This document shows, one piece after another, positions 9,816-20,600 of a stretch of DNA of 41,159 nucleotides. The stretch is from assembly GCA_022925895.1 (NCBI GenBank), contig JAKSYS010000574.1, positions 1 to 41,159 of the forward strand. The letters run 5' to 3'. The stretch's first letter is position 1, and every line of letters starts with the position of its first letter. The position numbers and the translations under genes are program-made. The notes under the pieces were generated by a model. The model ran no database searches and was not told the DNA's origin. It was given only the letters and a program-made list of their open reading frames with translations. Origin of the DNA: Fragilaria crotonensis. Lineage: Eukaryota > Bacillariophyta > Fragilariophyceae > Fragilariales > Fragilariaceae.

Positions 9816-10776
9816 TCATCCTTGCGCCTCTGCATCAATATCTGCCTCAAGTCGGCGCCGCTTTTCTCGTGTCTCAGCAATCCTCAAAGCCATCTGTTCT
9901 TTTGCGAATGCCTTCCTATCAGGAGTATCCAAACTCTGAACAAGCCTCATATCATGTTCAGCCTTCATGTTTTCCATGAAGGCACTTCCAACATTGGCGA
10001 TCACATTTGAGATGTTTTGCAAGACTTCTCCCATCATACCAGCACCATTTACGTCAAGGCTGTCAATGCCACTTTCGTTACCAGCACAAGATCCTCCCTT
10101 GCTGGCATGATTCGCTGCAAACATTCCTCCACCCTCTTTCTTAATGATCACCTCTGAAATGACAGCTTTAACCAATTTGGCATCAGCCTCAACCTGACGT
10201 GCCTTCTTCTTTCCAATTGACGCTTCCCAAGGAGTTCCTCCTCAGTTTTGGTGCGAAAGGATGAGAACTTGTTTTTATCTCGGAGGTACTCGTAGACGGC
10301 AAAGAAGTCAAACGGACGGCCATACCTTTTCTTGTAGAACTCAAGGCACGCAGTCTTGTGATCGTCAACACTCCAACCACTTGCCATGTCGGTTGTCTCA
10401 TGGATTCCCATGAACTTCATGACCTCAGGTGCGATTGCACTTTTGAATCGATTGTAGATTGATTCACCGCTGCGGTCTGGATACAGGTTTCCAACTCCTT
10501 TCCTTGCATACTCATCTCGTGTTGCCTCTGAGCTTCGTTCAAGCAGAGCCTTGTCCGATCCATCTGCTCCTTGATGAATTTGCAATAGATCTCGAACATG
10601 TGGGCCTTGAACACTTTGCCCTTCTGATGAGCTCCGCAGATTGCATTTTCTGATGCTGAAATAAACGATCGTGCCACAATCATATCCTCCACATTGGTGT
10701 AGCCAGGGCCTCGTTTGGATTTCTCGGCATCAGCGTTGTTGATGCCAGAAAGAGCATTTGGAGTCACAGCAGCCAT
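9816..10776 (-). pseudogene. Harbinger accessory SANT/Myb-like protein, two frame breaks
   Basis: This is the DNA-binding partner that PIF/Harbinger transposases need for nuclear import and end recognition. Frame 1 opens with MAAVTPNALSG at 10776 (Kozak GCCATGG) and has the family pattern KRGPGYTNVEDMIVARSFI, then QKGKVF. Frame 2 continues with NLYPDRSGESIYNRFKSAI and CLEFYKKRYGRPFDFFAVYE. Frame 3 continues with GKKKARQVEADAKLVKAVI and a charged helical end. The switches lie near 10555-10590 and near 10235-10250. I see no convincing GT-AG introns, so these are one-base indels: either inactivation or base-call errors. The minus-strand sequence upstream of the ATG (10777-11000) is the promoter and right subterminal region. 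Confidence 0.75.
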
Positions 10777-10915
10777 GGCGAAGGACAGTCGATTTGCAAT
10801 TGTTTTGTTTATTTGATCCCTGAGCAAATCAGGCCTGATTTGCTCTGTGATCAAAAATTGCAAAGGTCGGGCAGGCTGAAAACTTTGAGCGCGGAATTTT
10901 AAATTTGAAATCCTA

Positions 10916-10946
10916 GCCTTAAATGTTGCCTTATTGCAATTTTGAG
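10916..10946 (-). repeat. Inverted subterminal repeat near the Harbinger right end
   Basis: Read on the minus strand, CTCAAAATTG, six spacer bases, then GGCAACATTTAAGGC matches the left subterminal repeats (CTCAAAAATTG, then GGCAACATTTAAGGC) in inverse orientation, as expected of paired transposase-binding sites. Confidence 0.65.
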
Positions 10947-11000
10947 CTGGCATGCCCAAAATTTGCGCCAGCCAATCATTTGCCTGTCTTTTGTTTTCCC

Positions 11001-11018
11001 CCTTTAAAGATGCTCTTA
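11001..11018 (-). repeat. Harbinger right TIR with TTA duplication
   Basis: CCTTTAAAGATGCTC at 11001-11015 is the exact reverse complement of the left terminus. It is followed by TTA at 11016-11018. Confidence 0.92.
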
Positions 11019-11111
11019 CACGTGGAATAAAAATCGCCTTTGCCCACGTACAGCCCAGCAGTTCTTGGAGAAGTCCTCGTCAAGATTTTCGTATCAATCG
11101 CAGTTTGCTTT

Positions 11112-11331
11112 TGAATTAATACTGTGGCGTTACTGTGTGCGTGGTACTGGTACTGTATGGAGAAAGATAGCCGTTTATGAAGTAGCGTTAGCGAAGCGGT
11201 GACTGTTGCTTGATCATCTAAGCAGCAGCTCACTTATCTTAAGATTATTCTTGATACTTCCTTGTTATTACTCCTTATCCTTTTATCTTGTAAGTTTCCC
11301 TGTCCTATGATCCTATTGCGATATTTATTCA
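11112..11331 (+). repeat. 5' LTR of the Copia element (220 bp)
   Basis: Runs from TGAATTAATACTG to GATATTTATTCA. By eye it is identical over its whole length to 15638-15857. It contains GTGGTACTGGTACTGTATGG and ends in the canonical CA. Confidence 0.95.
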
Positions 11332-11680
11332 GTTTATCAGACCCATCACAGCGAGAGCGTTTGCGAGAACGTTGATAAGCGTGAGATGGGACAGATAGGG
11401 CAGGGTTGTCAATTGCCATGTATTTTCAGCGATATCCGAATATTCGTTATGGTTGCGTTATTCTGGTTTAATTAGTGACGACTAGTTGCAGGTACCGGAT
11501 GCAGATAACGAATGTGATCCTGAGGGTTTCTTCAGATGATTCACTAGCGTTCATGCGAGCGGAGCGGCTTCGGCTCGAAACTGATCACTTCGGATCGAAG
11601 CATACGCGTATTTGCCTGCGTACGTGACAAATGTTAGATACGGGAATCCACTAACATTAAGCGTAGCGAACTCAGAAATC

Positions 11681-13120
11681 ATGGTTGATAACGTGGGTGT
11701 TACTACAGTCGACTCTGTATTGCAGATGATTGGCTTTATCGACGACGGCGAGCGCAACGGAATTATGATAGCTGGACTCGCACAGTTCGATGACTTCCGC
11801 TACTTGAACGAGAAGGACATTCGCGACATGGCGGATGAGTTTGGTAAGAGAACTGCGGCGAACGGGCGCATAGTCTTCGGACTTGGACGCACCAAGAAAC
11901 TTGTTGGCGCCATGCACTGGGTTCAAGACTGTTACCGGTCCAATGATCAGCCGGAACAAGTTCCATTCGACGAGCAGGCTTTGTTCGGGGCCTTGAGTTT
12001 GTCTCAAGTTCGAAAGTCGGACGTCGAATTGGTTGCAACTAACGCAAAGGCGGTTGACCCCGGAAAATTTAAAGATGAGCGTAAGTGGCCTGAGTGGAAA
12101 AAGCTTTCACAAATTATCTCGCGGTGATTCCAGGTGTCACTGGTATTCCTCTATCCTACGTTGTCAGAGAGTTAGCAAATCCAGAAGAAGGTCGTGAGTA
12201 TTCTACAGCGACTGAGCGAATGATTGCGCGTGCCTCACTTCAAGGGCAGTTCTACGAGGCTGACTCGAGGCGTGTACACAACTTGCTGCTTGGATTTTAC
12301 AGGGCGAGAACACTGAAAATTGGATTCGAGGCGTCGCTCGATACCAAGATGGAAGGCGTGACATGGAAGCGCTGCGACGTCACTATGCAGGCGAAGGTAA
12401 CTCCACACGTCGAATTGCAGATGCGAAGCAGATCCAGCAAAGTCTCCACTACAAGTCCGAAAGGGCCTTGAGTTTCAACAAATTCCTTGACTCACTTCAA
12501 AGGATGTTTACTATTTTCGAAGATGAGGCGAGCCTTTAACCGAGCGCGCAAAGGTCGATGAATTATTGACTAGAGTACAGAATTCAGCGTTAACGGCAGC
12601 TGTTGCTCAATTAAGGTATCAGTTAAATACCACCGGTGTCACTTTTACTGTCGCTGCTAACCATTTGAACTCCGAGTTGCACAGACACCTGATTACAGAA
12701 TCTCGCGACGTATCAGTGCTGCGAACACCGGTACAACCTCCGGCAGGGGCGGTAGAGGTGCGCGCGGCAATGGTAGAGGAGGACAAGGTCGTGGCAACAA
12801 TGGACGTGGCCGCGGCGGGCGTGGTGGGCGCGGTGGCAATGAGAAAACCACTTACTACTCTCCTGCAGAATGGGAAAAGCTCTCATACGAAGAGCGTGAC
12901 CGCATCCGCAAAGAAAGAGACAAGAAAGGCGAACCGGGCGGAACGAAACGATCTATCAGCGAAATGACCACCAAACAGTTGACGACAGCGTTAATTAGTT
13001 CTCTTCAAAAGCCACTGCGGTCGACGAGCCCAAAGATTCGGACACCCCGAAGAAGTCAAACGCAAATGCAGGAAATTCCTTGGTGGCCGAGAAGGCGTCA
13101 AGCGAGCTAAAACCGAATGA
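11681..13120 (+). pseudogene. Copia Gag, frameshifted
   Basis: Gag packages the element RNA into virus-like particles. The reading begins near ATG 11681 (MVDNVGVTTVDSVL). It changes frame at a five-A run near 12098 (WPEWEK to AFTNYLAVIPGVTG), again near 12350 (into LRRHYAGEGNSTRRIADAK), near 12525 (into ERAKVDELLTRVQNS) and near 12690. The last stretch has an Arg/Gly-rich nucleic-acid-binding tail at about 12725-12852 (GRGGRGARGNGRGG) and then the EWEKLSYEERDRIRKERDKK helix. No zinc knuckle is visible. The regular order of pieces shows a former full Gag. Confidence 0.7.
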
Positions 13121-13199
13121 CTAACGGTAGCAGCGTACAAGTCATCGACACGCAGATTGACTCCATTGAGACGGTCGATTTCTACGTTTAGCGTGTCTA

Positions 13200-13760
13200 A
13201 CTTTGCACGCTGCGAACTTGATTCACACGCTGACACGTGTGCACTTGGCTGTAACTACTTACCCTTTCTTTCACAGGACGGGTATGTGATGTATCCCCTA
13301 TAATTCTTCAGCGTACCAACCAGAGCGGGACATCCTGATCGTGACTGCAGCAACCGCATATACATGTCAAGACACTGGCCAGACGTATATTCTGGTCATC
13401 AACGAAGCCCTCTGGTTCGGCGATCGATTGGCAAACTCACTCATCAACCCCAACCAACTGCGTTTTGGCGGAATTACTGTACACGATAACCCTTTTGACC
13501 CTCACGTGCCGATAAGTATCAAAACCGATGATGTTGATATTCCCTTGCGACTAATGGGAACCACCTTATTCTTTGAATCCTCAACCCCCACACCTGCTGA
13601 ACTTGACTCATGTCCCCACATACACCTGACCTGCGACTCTGAATGGAATCCACACACCGTCCGGCTTGCTGCCGCACGTACTGTGGAGGCGGAAGCGATG
13701 ATCAGAGTCGGCGGAAATGACAGTGTTGCTGCGTTAAGTTTCGACCCCACGATGTCGAGA
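13200..13760 (+). pseudogene. Copia aspartic protease region, frameshifted
   Basis: ELDSHADTCALGCN at about 13213-13254 is the active-site segment of the element's aspartic protease (DSHADT in place of the usual DTGA, as in related diatom and fungal Copia elements). A frame change near 13260-13280 leads into a long stretch with TAATAYTCQDTGQTYILVIN and GDRLANSLINPNQLRFGG, the conserved segment downstream of the protease. It stops at 13799 after another frame change. Confidence 0.7.
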
Positions 13761-14510
13761 TTGGCTTGGCGCAGATTTCATCGTTTACTCGTTCGATGAA
13801 ATGGTGGAAGCAATTGGGAATCGGAGAATTGTTAGCGCTACAAATACCTTTGTGTCACAGAAGCGTCATTCACAAATATCCCCGGAACAATTAAGCGAGC
13901 GTTGGAACATTGGACTGTCGCAAGCAAGGAAGACCTTGCAAGTAACGACTCAAAGGGTGTGCGATCGGCGATATTACCATTGAGCAGACGGTATCGAACG
14001 GACCGAATATAATCAGCGAAAACTGCGTGGGCAGAAATTTTACACGGACACTTTATTCGGGAAATCCAAATCACTTACTAACAATACTTGCGCGCAGATA
14101 TTCGCTAACGAGTCATATTTTGTGAAAGCGTATCCAATGGAAAAGAAGTCCGGTGCAGGACTCGCACTGCGTCAATTCATACGAGACTATGGTGTACCTG
14201 AATTACTCACATCCGATGGAGCAAGCGAACAGACAGGACCAAAAACGGAATTCATGAAACAAGTAAGAAAACATGGAATAATGCATCATACCAGTGAACC
14301 TCATCGTCCGCAGGAAAATCGAGCAGAATCGGTGATTAGAGAAGTGAAGAAGAGGTGGTTTCGACAGATGACTAAGCGACGTGTGCCTGCAAGATTGTGG
14401 GATTACGGTATAGTATGGGTATGCGAGATTATGTCATTGACTGCCAACTCTGTGTTTTCACTCGAAGGGAGAGCACCCATTGAACAGATAACGGGAGAAA
14501 CACCTGACAT
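13760..14510 (+). pseudogene. Copia integrase remnant
   Basis: Pre-integrase sequence RHSQISPEQLSERWNIGLSQ starts at about 13862 and continues, after a frame change near 13960, through LRGQKFYTDTLF. The integrase core reads FIRDYGVPELLTSDGASEQTG (catalytic Asp in TSDGA) and SEPHRPQENRAESVIREVKK (catalytic Glu in the ENRAE segment), and ends at EQITGETPDI. The first catalytic Asp region (FYTDT) lies in the decayed stretch. Confidence 0.72.
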
Positions 14511-15483
14511 TTATTTGGGAGCGGAGCTTTGCGAAAAGATTCTCAACGGTGTTGAATGTTGGACGATGTCATCGGAAAAATATGTCAAAGCGGCAGTAGC
14601 GGCCGTCGAGGCTCACCTCGATAAATTAGGTCAACGACTGCCGACGAGATGCACGACGGTGATGAAGGCGGACTATCGACCGGAACTCGATACCACGGCA
14701 GAGCTCAATGCGGCCGGGACTCGTTACTTTCAAGAGCTCGTTGGAATACTAAGATGGGCGATCGAGTTGGGGCGGATTGATATTGCGATGGAAACGTCGA
14801 TGTTGTCTTCTCACCTTGCTTTACCCAGAGACGGTCATTTACAAGCTGTGTATCATATCTTCGGATACCTTAAAGGGAAACCGAAACGTACGCTAGCTTT
14901 TGATCCGAGTCACCCTGATATCGATGAAACCAGATTTAAGGAATGCGATTGGAGGGATTTCTATCGAGACGCAAAAGAATGCATTCCAGGGGACGCACCG
15001 GAGCCTCGCGGTAATTTTATGTCGACGCATTGTTTCGTTGATGCGGATCATGCTGGGAATCGTATCACTCGCCGTTCGCAAACCGGCATACTCATCTTTT
15101 GTAACAGAGCGCCAATACTTTGGTACAGTAAGCGACAAAACACGGTGGAAACCTCAACTTTTGGCAGTGAATTTGTGGCGATGCGCATTGCGGTAGAGCT
15201 TATTGAGGGACTGCGGTATAAGTTGCGTATGTTTGGTATTCCTATTGACAGCCCTACTAACGTTTTTTGCGATAACGAGGCAGTGACGAAGAATGTTACA
15301 TTACCCGAATCAACCCTGAAGAAAAAGCACAATGCGATAGCTTATCACAGATCAAGGGAAGCAGTTGCGGCGGGTACAATCAGAGTGGCGAAAGAAGATG
15401 GGAAAACTAATCTGGCCGATGTGTTAACCAAACCGTTGGCGCAAGTGACAAAGGAATTTTTGTGCGATCGGTTTATGTATTGA
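14511..15483 (+). pseudogene. Copia reverse-transcriptase end and RNase H
   Basis: Immediately after the integrase end (GETPDI), without a frame break, the sequence continues as LGAEL and CWTMSSEKYVKAAV, which belong to the C-terminal part of the polymerase. The polymerase fingers and palm, including the YxDD site, are absent. The RNase H part is intact: STHCFVDADHAGNRITRRSQ, then WYSKRQNTVETSTFGSEFVA, FCDNEAVTKNV and NLADVLTKPL, ending at TGA 15481-15483. The frame is open from 14122 to 15483, so this integrase-RNase H fusion is the best preserved part of the element. Confidence 0.85.
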
Positions 15484-15637
15484 TATGACGTAGCAAGAAG
15501 CCAAGGTTCATCGCATGTCACATGTCGTGGCATCGGTTACCTCCTGGGCATGCCGAGAGCATGTGGCGGAATCCAGGTCGATGTATTGTGAAGAGCGATC
15601 CCAGTATCAGTCTAACTCATCCTGGGCTCGAGGGGAC

Positions 15638-15857
15638 TGAATTAATACTGTGGCGTTACTGTGTGCGTGGTACTGGTACTGTATGGAGAAAGATAGCCGT
15701 TTATGAAGTAGCGTTAGCGAAGCGGTGACTGTTGCTTGATCATCTAAGCAGCAGCTCACTTATCTTAAGATTATTCTTGATACTTCCTTGTTATTACTCC
15801 TTATCCTTTTATCTTGTAAGTTTCCCTGTCCTATGATCCTATTGCGATATTTATTCA
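15638..15857 (+). repeat. 3' LTR of the Copia element (220 bp)
   Basis: Identical by eye to the 5' LTR, with the same TG and CA ends. It follows the purine-rich CGAGGGGAC and is followed by CTTT. Confidence 0.95.
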
Positions 15858-16926
15858 CTTTTTCCTTTTGCAAAGCACGCACGGCGGATGATGAGAAATT
15901 CATTGTATGCCATACAGCAAACAGTTTCAACATCAACGATGACGATCGTTTTTGCCATGTTGCTCTGGTGGAACCACCACCACGCAACAGCGCAGAAGCG
16001 TCAATGATCGTTTCTAGTACTGCAAATGCCATGGTAGAAACGACAGTCGCGTGTCGCATTCCAAAAACATTTTGGCGATGTATGAATCCCGCACCGCGTT
16101 GCCAAAACCCAATGATGAAGGCTTGAATCGTCTTGATACCATTTTTGATGTCACCAACAGAACCCCTGTCGAATCCTCAATCTCAGATTTGAATGACACC
16201 GGAAGTCTACGTGATCAACCTTTGTCGTTTCTTGCTGAAGTATTGGTCAGTATCGGTGGGACCGTTGGATTGGGACTCTGTGCTCTTTGTTGATTCCTCC
16301 TTGTGCACGAATACACTGGTCGTCCCGCAGCAGCCATAAGTTGGGTTTTTGTCTGATTTCGCAGTCTGTGTCAGTGGCTGCTGCAATGCCGAAATGGCTT
16401 CACATGTACCAGTTGCAGGTTCGGCCGACACTTTATACGTCGGTTTCCATGGGAGATCTCTTTGGAGTGATAGCCGCAGCATGCTTGTCACTTGAATACA
16501 TGATGACTCCTGCAAAGCTGGGCCGACAAGAAGATTGGTCTGCCTGTATCTGATTCAGGACCTGTCGGGTGGGCACTGGATGCATAGCTATGGACAGCCT
16601 GACCTGGGGTATACGAGTCCACTACTAGCTTATGAAGATTGGAGCATTTACATTCTTCTCGTGGGATTCACTTCAGTGCACCTGAGCAACTGCTCTCCCA
16701 TTCTTCCGCCCCAATTTGGTGTTGCAAATCTTATCCATGGGTCAACGGCGACATTGTGTGGACGCCTGTTCGGCGCCCATGAACCATCCTTTCACATAAG
16801 ATGTCCACATTCCGCATGGACCGGCCTGAAACTAAAACTCTTCGTGAAAGGGCCTCCAAGTTGGAGTTCACGTTCGAGAGCCTTGCGCGCGTGTGTGACG
16901 GGGTAATTCACTTGGAAACGGCACAC
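15858..16926. other. No recognisable gene between the Copia element and the giant gene
   Basis: Several open frames of 60-123 codons exist on both strands (for example 15858-16059 and 16207-16515 on minus, 16535-16906 on plus). None shows a known motif, a good start context or continuity across frames. The segment is the 3' flank of the giant minus-strand gene. It might hold a decayed gene, but I cannot support one. Confidence 0.5.
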
Positions 16927-17690
16927 TCAGTTCTGACTTGATTTACAATACAAATCCCGACAACTCCATTGGCCTTTCTTTCGAAAGCGACCATCAATGC
17001 ACTTGCACTCAGTCGACGGTTTGTATTCATCCTTGTTGCACATTAAAGTTCCAAAGTAGCAAGTCTTGGCCTTGGAGCCGCATGGCGACCCATTGACTGG
17101 TGCATTCTTGCGTCTCCCACACCGTTGGACATTCTTACCCTTGGAAACAGTGTTCCACCACACGGGCTCGACGTACTTCCATGGGGTGGCGTTTCGACAA
17201 ACTTCGCCAGTCGTAAATGGACATGGAGAAAGCTGCGGACATTGCCAAGTGCCATCCCCGCAGCAGACAGCAGCTCCGAGCCCACACGAAATTTCGGAAT
17301 CTCCATCGCAGCAGCACGTGCGGCCTTGAGGTTGCTTGACCTTTACAGTTCCACACGAGTACAGCCCACTCGAAGGATCAGGGCATTGTGCGGTTCCGTC
17401 TGAGCAACAAGCGTAGTTGCCTGAAGGACAAGGCAGTCTTTCTTGCTCGATGCAACACTTGTTACAAACCTGACCCAAGGGACGACCAAATACAATTATG
17501 CTATTGCAGACGTAGGAACCATCCGATGCTGGGCAAGTCCATGTCCCGCCTTCGCAGCAACCAGCGTTTGGGCACTTTGGTTTCGCCTCCAAGAGACAGC
17601 AGCTGGTTTCTGGTTGCAGGGCCGGAAGCTCAGTCGTCACCTGCGTGTTGGACGGAATCGGAGTTAGAGCCTGGGTTGGCTCCTGAGGGG
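16927..17690 (-). other. Cysteine-rich C-terminal domain of the giant protein
   Basis: About 40 cysteines in about 250 residues. A unit near CPxGxYACCSDGTxQCP recurs three to four times: CCEGGTWTCPASDGSYVCN, YACCSDGTAQCPDP and VCCGDGTWQCPQLS. A second module follows: PCGSKAKTCYFGTLMCN and CKCIDGRFRKKGQWSC. The CCxDGTW spacing is granulin-like but I cannot assign it. It probably forms a disulfide-bonded extracellular head. The protein ends at the stop at 16927-16929. Confidence 0.7.
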
Positions 17691-20600
17691 TCGCCGGATC
17701 AGTAGTTGGAATCAAGGTCGTTGGCTGAAATACTGATGATGAGATCGTGGGCATTAAGGTTGAAGGCTTCATCGTTGGATCGAGAGTGGGCCCATGCAGG
17801 GTCGATGGCACAGGAGTTGGAGCAAGAACAGGACCATTCACGGTCGATGGCATAGGAGTTGGATCGAGAGCAGGACCATTCACGGTCGATGGCACAGGAG
17901 CTGGAGCGAGAGTAGGGACATGCATAGTCGATTGCGCAGGAGTTGGATCGAGAGCAGGACCATTCACGGTCGATGGCACAGGAGTTGGAGCGAGAGTAGG
18001 GACATGCATAGTCGATGGCACAGGAGTTGGATCGAGAGCAGGACCATTCACGGTCGATGGCACAGGAGTTGGAGCGAGAGTAGGGACATGCATAGTCGAT
18101 GGCACAGGAGTTGGAGTTGAGCTAGAACAGGACCATTCACGGTCGATGGCACAGGAGTTGGAGCGAGAGTAGGGACATGCAGGGTCGATGGCACAGGAGT
18201 TGGACCGAGAGCAGGACCATTCACGGTCGATGGCACAGGAGTTGGACCGAGAGTAGGCGCATGCATGATTGACGGCACAGGAGTTGGAGCGAGAGTAGGG
18301 ACATGCATAGTCGATTGCGCAGGAGTTGGATTGAGTGTAGGGACATGCATAGTCGATGGCACAGGAATTGGAGCGAGGGTTGCTGGGTGCGATGGAGGTT
18401 GGATGGTTGTGGGTACCAAAGTTGGCATTGGAATTGGTGCCAGGGTCGTCGGCAGCAATGTCGAAGGTATGGTCGAAGGCATGACCGCAGGCTGGACAGT
18501 CGTCGGCGGCGGCGGTTGAAGAGAAGGTTGCAGCGTGGTCGGTAGAATTGTCGGATGAGGGGTCGTCTGCTCGGGGATTCCCGGAGTTGAAGTTGGAGCG
18601 AAGGTTGGTGGTTGCGATGTTAGTGAAAGGGTAGGCAGCTGCGGATTTGTGGGTATGGGAGTTGGTGACAGAATCGTCGACTCTGGAGATGGCAGTACGA
18701 TGGTTGGCATTAAAGTTGTTGGCAACGCCGTTGGATGTGAAGAATCGGAAGTTGACAATGTCAATTCGCTCCCACTTGAACCGTATCCACCAGGGTCTAA
18801 GGCGGTCCTGATTTGAAAGGAGTACGCCGTGCCTGGTTGCAAACTTGTAACAAAAAAAGATGTACCTTGAACATTGCTCGCAACTAAATTGTACTTTCCT
18901 GATTCCTCCGATGCAAGCTTCTGATAAACAGCGAAGAACGCCAAATGTTCCATCGGGTCCCACGTCAACATCACCGTGGTATCGGCGATGTTCGAGGCTT
19001 GGAGTTTGCTAACCATACCAACAGAGTCGAATCGCAACTCGTACACTCCAGAAGGAGGCCCATAGTCCAGAATATGGAAATATCTTTGAGGCACTTCTCC
19101 AACTCCAATAAGACGCCGCGTTTTCGAAGTGCGCCAGACGTTTTGACCGACAAGCACCTCGCGTTTGTCGCCTTCGCGAAGCACGGATTGTAGCCTGTAG
19201 GACGGTGACAGTATGTCGTCGAAGCGAAAGTAAAACCAATTGCCGTTTGGTGATGCCAAGTCCATGGGAACATACGGCAGTGACATATTCACAACAATTC
19301 GATGTATAAACGATTCACCCACTACCGTCTCCGACTTGATTATCGTACCGCCAACAGTCGCAAACACAGGATACTCGTTTCCCTGATCAGAGCTAATAAG
19401 AGTATCCGGAACCAAATCAATATCGGGTAACTTGTTGATTAAGAAATCAGGGAGGCTGTCGTACGTGCCTCCACCTGATGCAGCAGCCGCTGGATCAATA
19501 GAGACACAATGCGAGAGTTTGAAAATTTGAACGGATTTGATGAGTGCCAGGCGGTCGTCATCAAGGGGTCCCTTGTAGGCGAATGTGGCGTTGAAGTTGG
19601 AAAAAGTCCCTTGCACGGATGACGTCAAAGTCCAAATCCCAACCGCGCTGGACATGGCAGGAATTGTCCCGAAGTTCACATCGAATGAAGGCTCCGAGGG
19701 CTGGCCGGCCAGCTCCGCAGATATGATTTTGAAGTCTATCAACAAACCTTTCTCATTGTCAATGATTTCAGGAACACCCGACAAGATTCTTAGTCCCTGA
19801 GCATCGCCATATCCACTGTTTTTCACCAAGACTGCAAGCTTATACGGCACTGAGGGTTCTACTTCTGGTGTAAACGGATCGTCGCCGAAGATGTCGTACT
19901 CATGGAAGTAAAGCAGATCCAACCGTGGATCCGGCGAGACCAGAATCGTGTCAGGATACATCACTGAGGTAGTCAGCAGACCATCTTGGTAGTATTCAAA
20001 CTTTCCCCCAATATTAAAGTACGTTGATACCTTAGGGGCGGCATTGCTCAATGCCAAGATCAGCCACGACGCAGACCCCGAAATCGATCCCGCCAGCGTT
20101 CCGTTCCCGTCCACGCCAGTGATGCCAACGAGCGTTGGACTAGATAGGACAAACATGTCATTAGCATACTCTGAAGTGTCACGATTTGTGATGGTAAGAG
20201 TGATTCTTATGTTGGTCATGTCGAGACCAGAATTCTGCACTTGCAGCTCGGCCTCAAACGCATCCCTAGTGAGAACGGCTCGCTGCTTGATTTGGACTCG
20301 TACAGACGCGCAAACACCACTGTCTGCTCTTGAATACGCCTCTTCTAAGGCTCGTTGGTCGTCTAGCCAAAGATCATAAATGTCATCAAATCCTCGGAGG
20401 AAAGCGGCATGTGTCGCTTCCCTCACAATGGCAGCTTTCTCCTCTATGTAGGTCACGTTTATCATATCGGGATCGAGCCCTGACGGTACATCGGAAGGCT
20501 CAAAGTAGCCTCTCGAGTAGTAGTCCAGCGAACGATTCCATTTGGCCACGAACGCTCTGAGCTTTTCGCCGTAGATTAGATCACTCGACGGGCGTATTGT

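Larger units (their letters stand above)
7060..11015. mobile_element. PIF/Harbinger DNA transposon, full-length with TTA target duplication
   Basis: The left end GAGCATCTTTAAAGG (7060-7074) is repeated in inverse orientation at 11001-11015. TTA flanks both ends (7057-7059 and 11016-11018), the three-base target duplication of the PIF/Harbinger superfamily, and GAGCATC termini are typical of its plant and algal members. The 3,956-bp element holds the two genes expected of an autonomous member: a DDE transposase (+) and a SANT/Myb-like protein (-), in convergent order. The transposase is intact. The partner has two frame breaks, so this copy may depend on another copy for that protein. Confidence 0.93.
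11112..15857 (+). mobile_element. Copia (Ty1-type) LTR retrotransposon, internally deleted
   Basis: Two 220-bp LTRs beginning TG and ending CA bound a 4.3-kb interior in the order gag, protease, integrase, RNase H, which is the Copia order. CTTT precedes the 5' LTR (11108-11111) and follows the 3' LTR (15858-15861), a short target duplication. Purine-rich CGAGGGGAC lies just before the 3' LTR and could be the polypurine tract. TTTATCAGACCC just after the 5' LTR is a candidate primer-binding site. Motifs match diatom Copia lineages (ELDSHADT protease, RNase H segment ending AIAYHRSREAVAAGTIRVA). The reverse-transcriptase core is missing and the interior has many frame changes. Confidence 0.93.

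Noticed and set aside
10976-16059. Host gene split by both the Copia and Harbinger insertions
   Set aside because: Joining the flanks after removing the elements and one copy of each target duplication gave stops in two frames and only a short motif-free stretch in the third.
17747-18545. Plus-strand frames with HRSWSESRDMHSRW or VDGTGVGARVG repeats
   Set aside because: Antisense shadows of the 42-bp minisatellite coding the Pro/Thr stalk; a repeat length divisible by three keeps all frames open.
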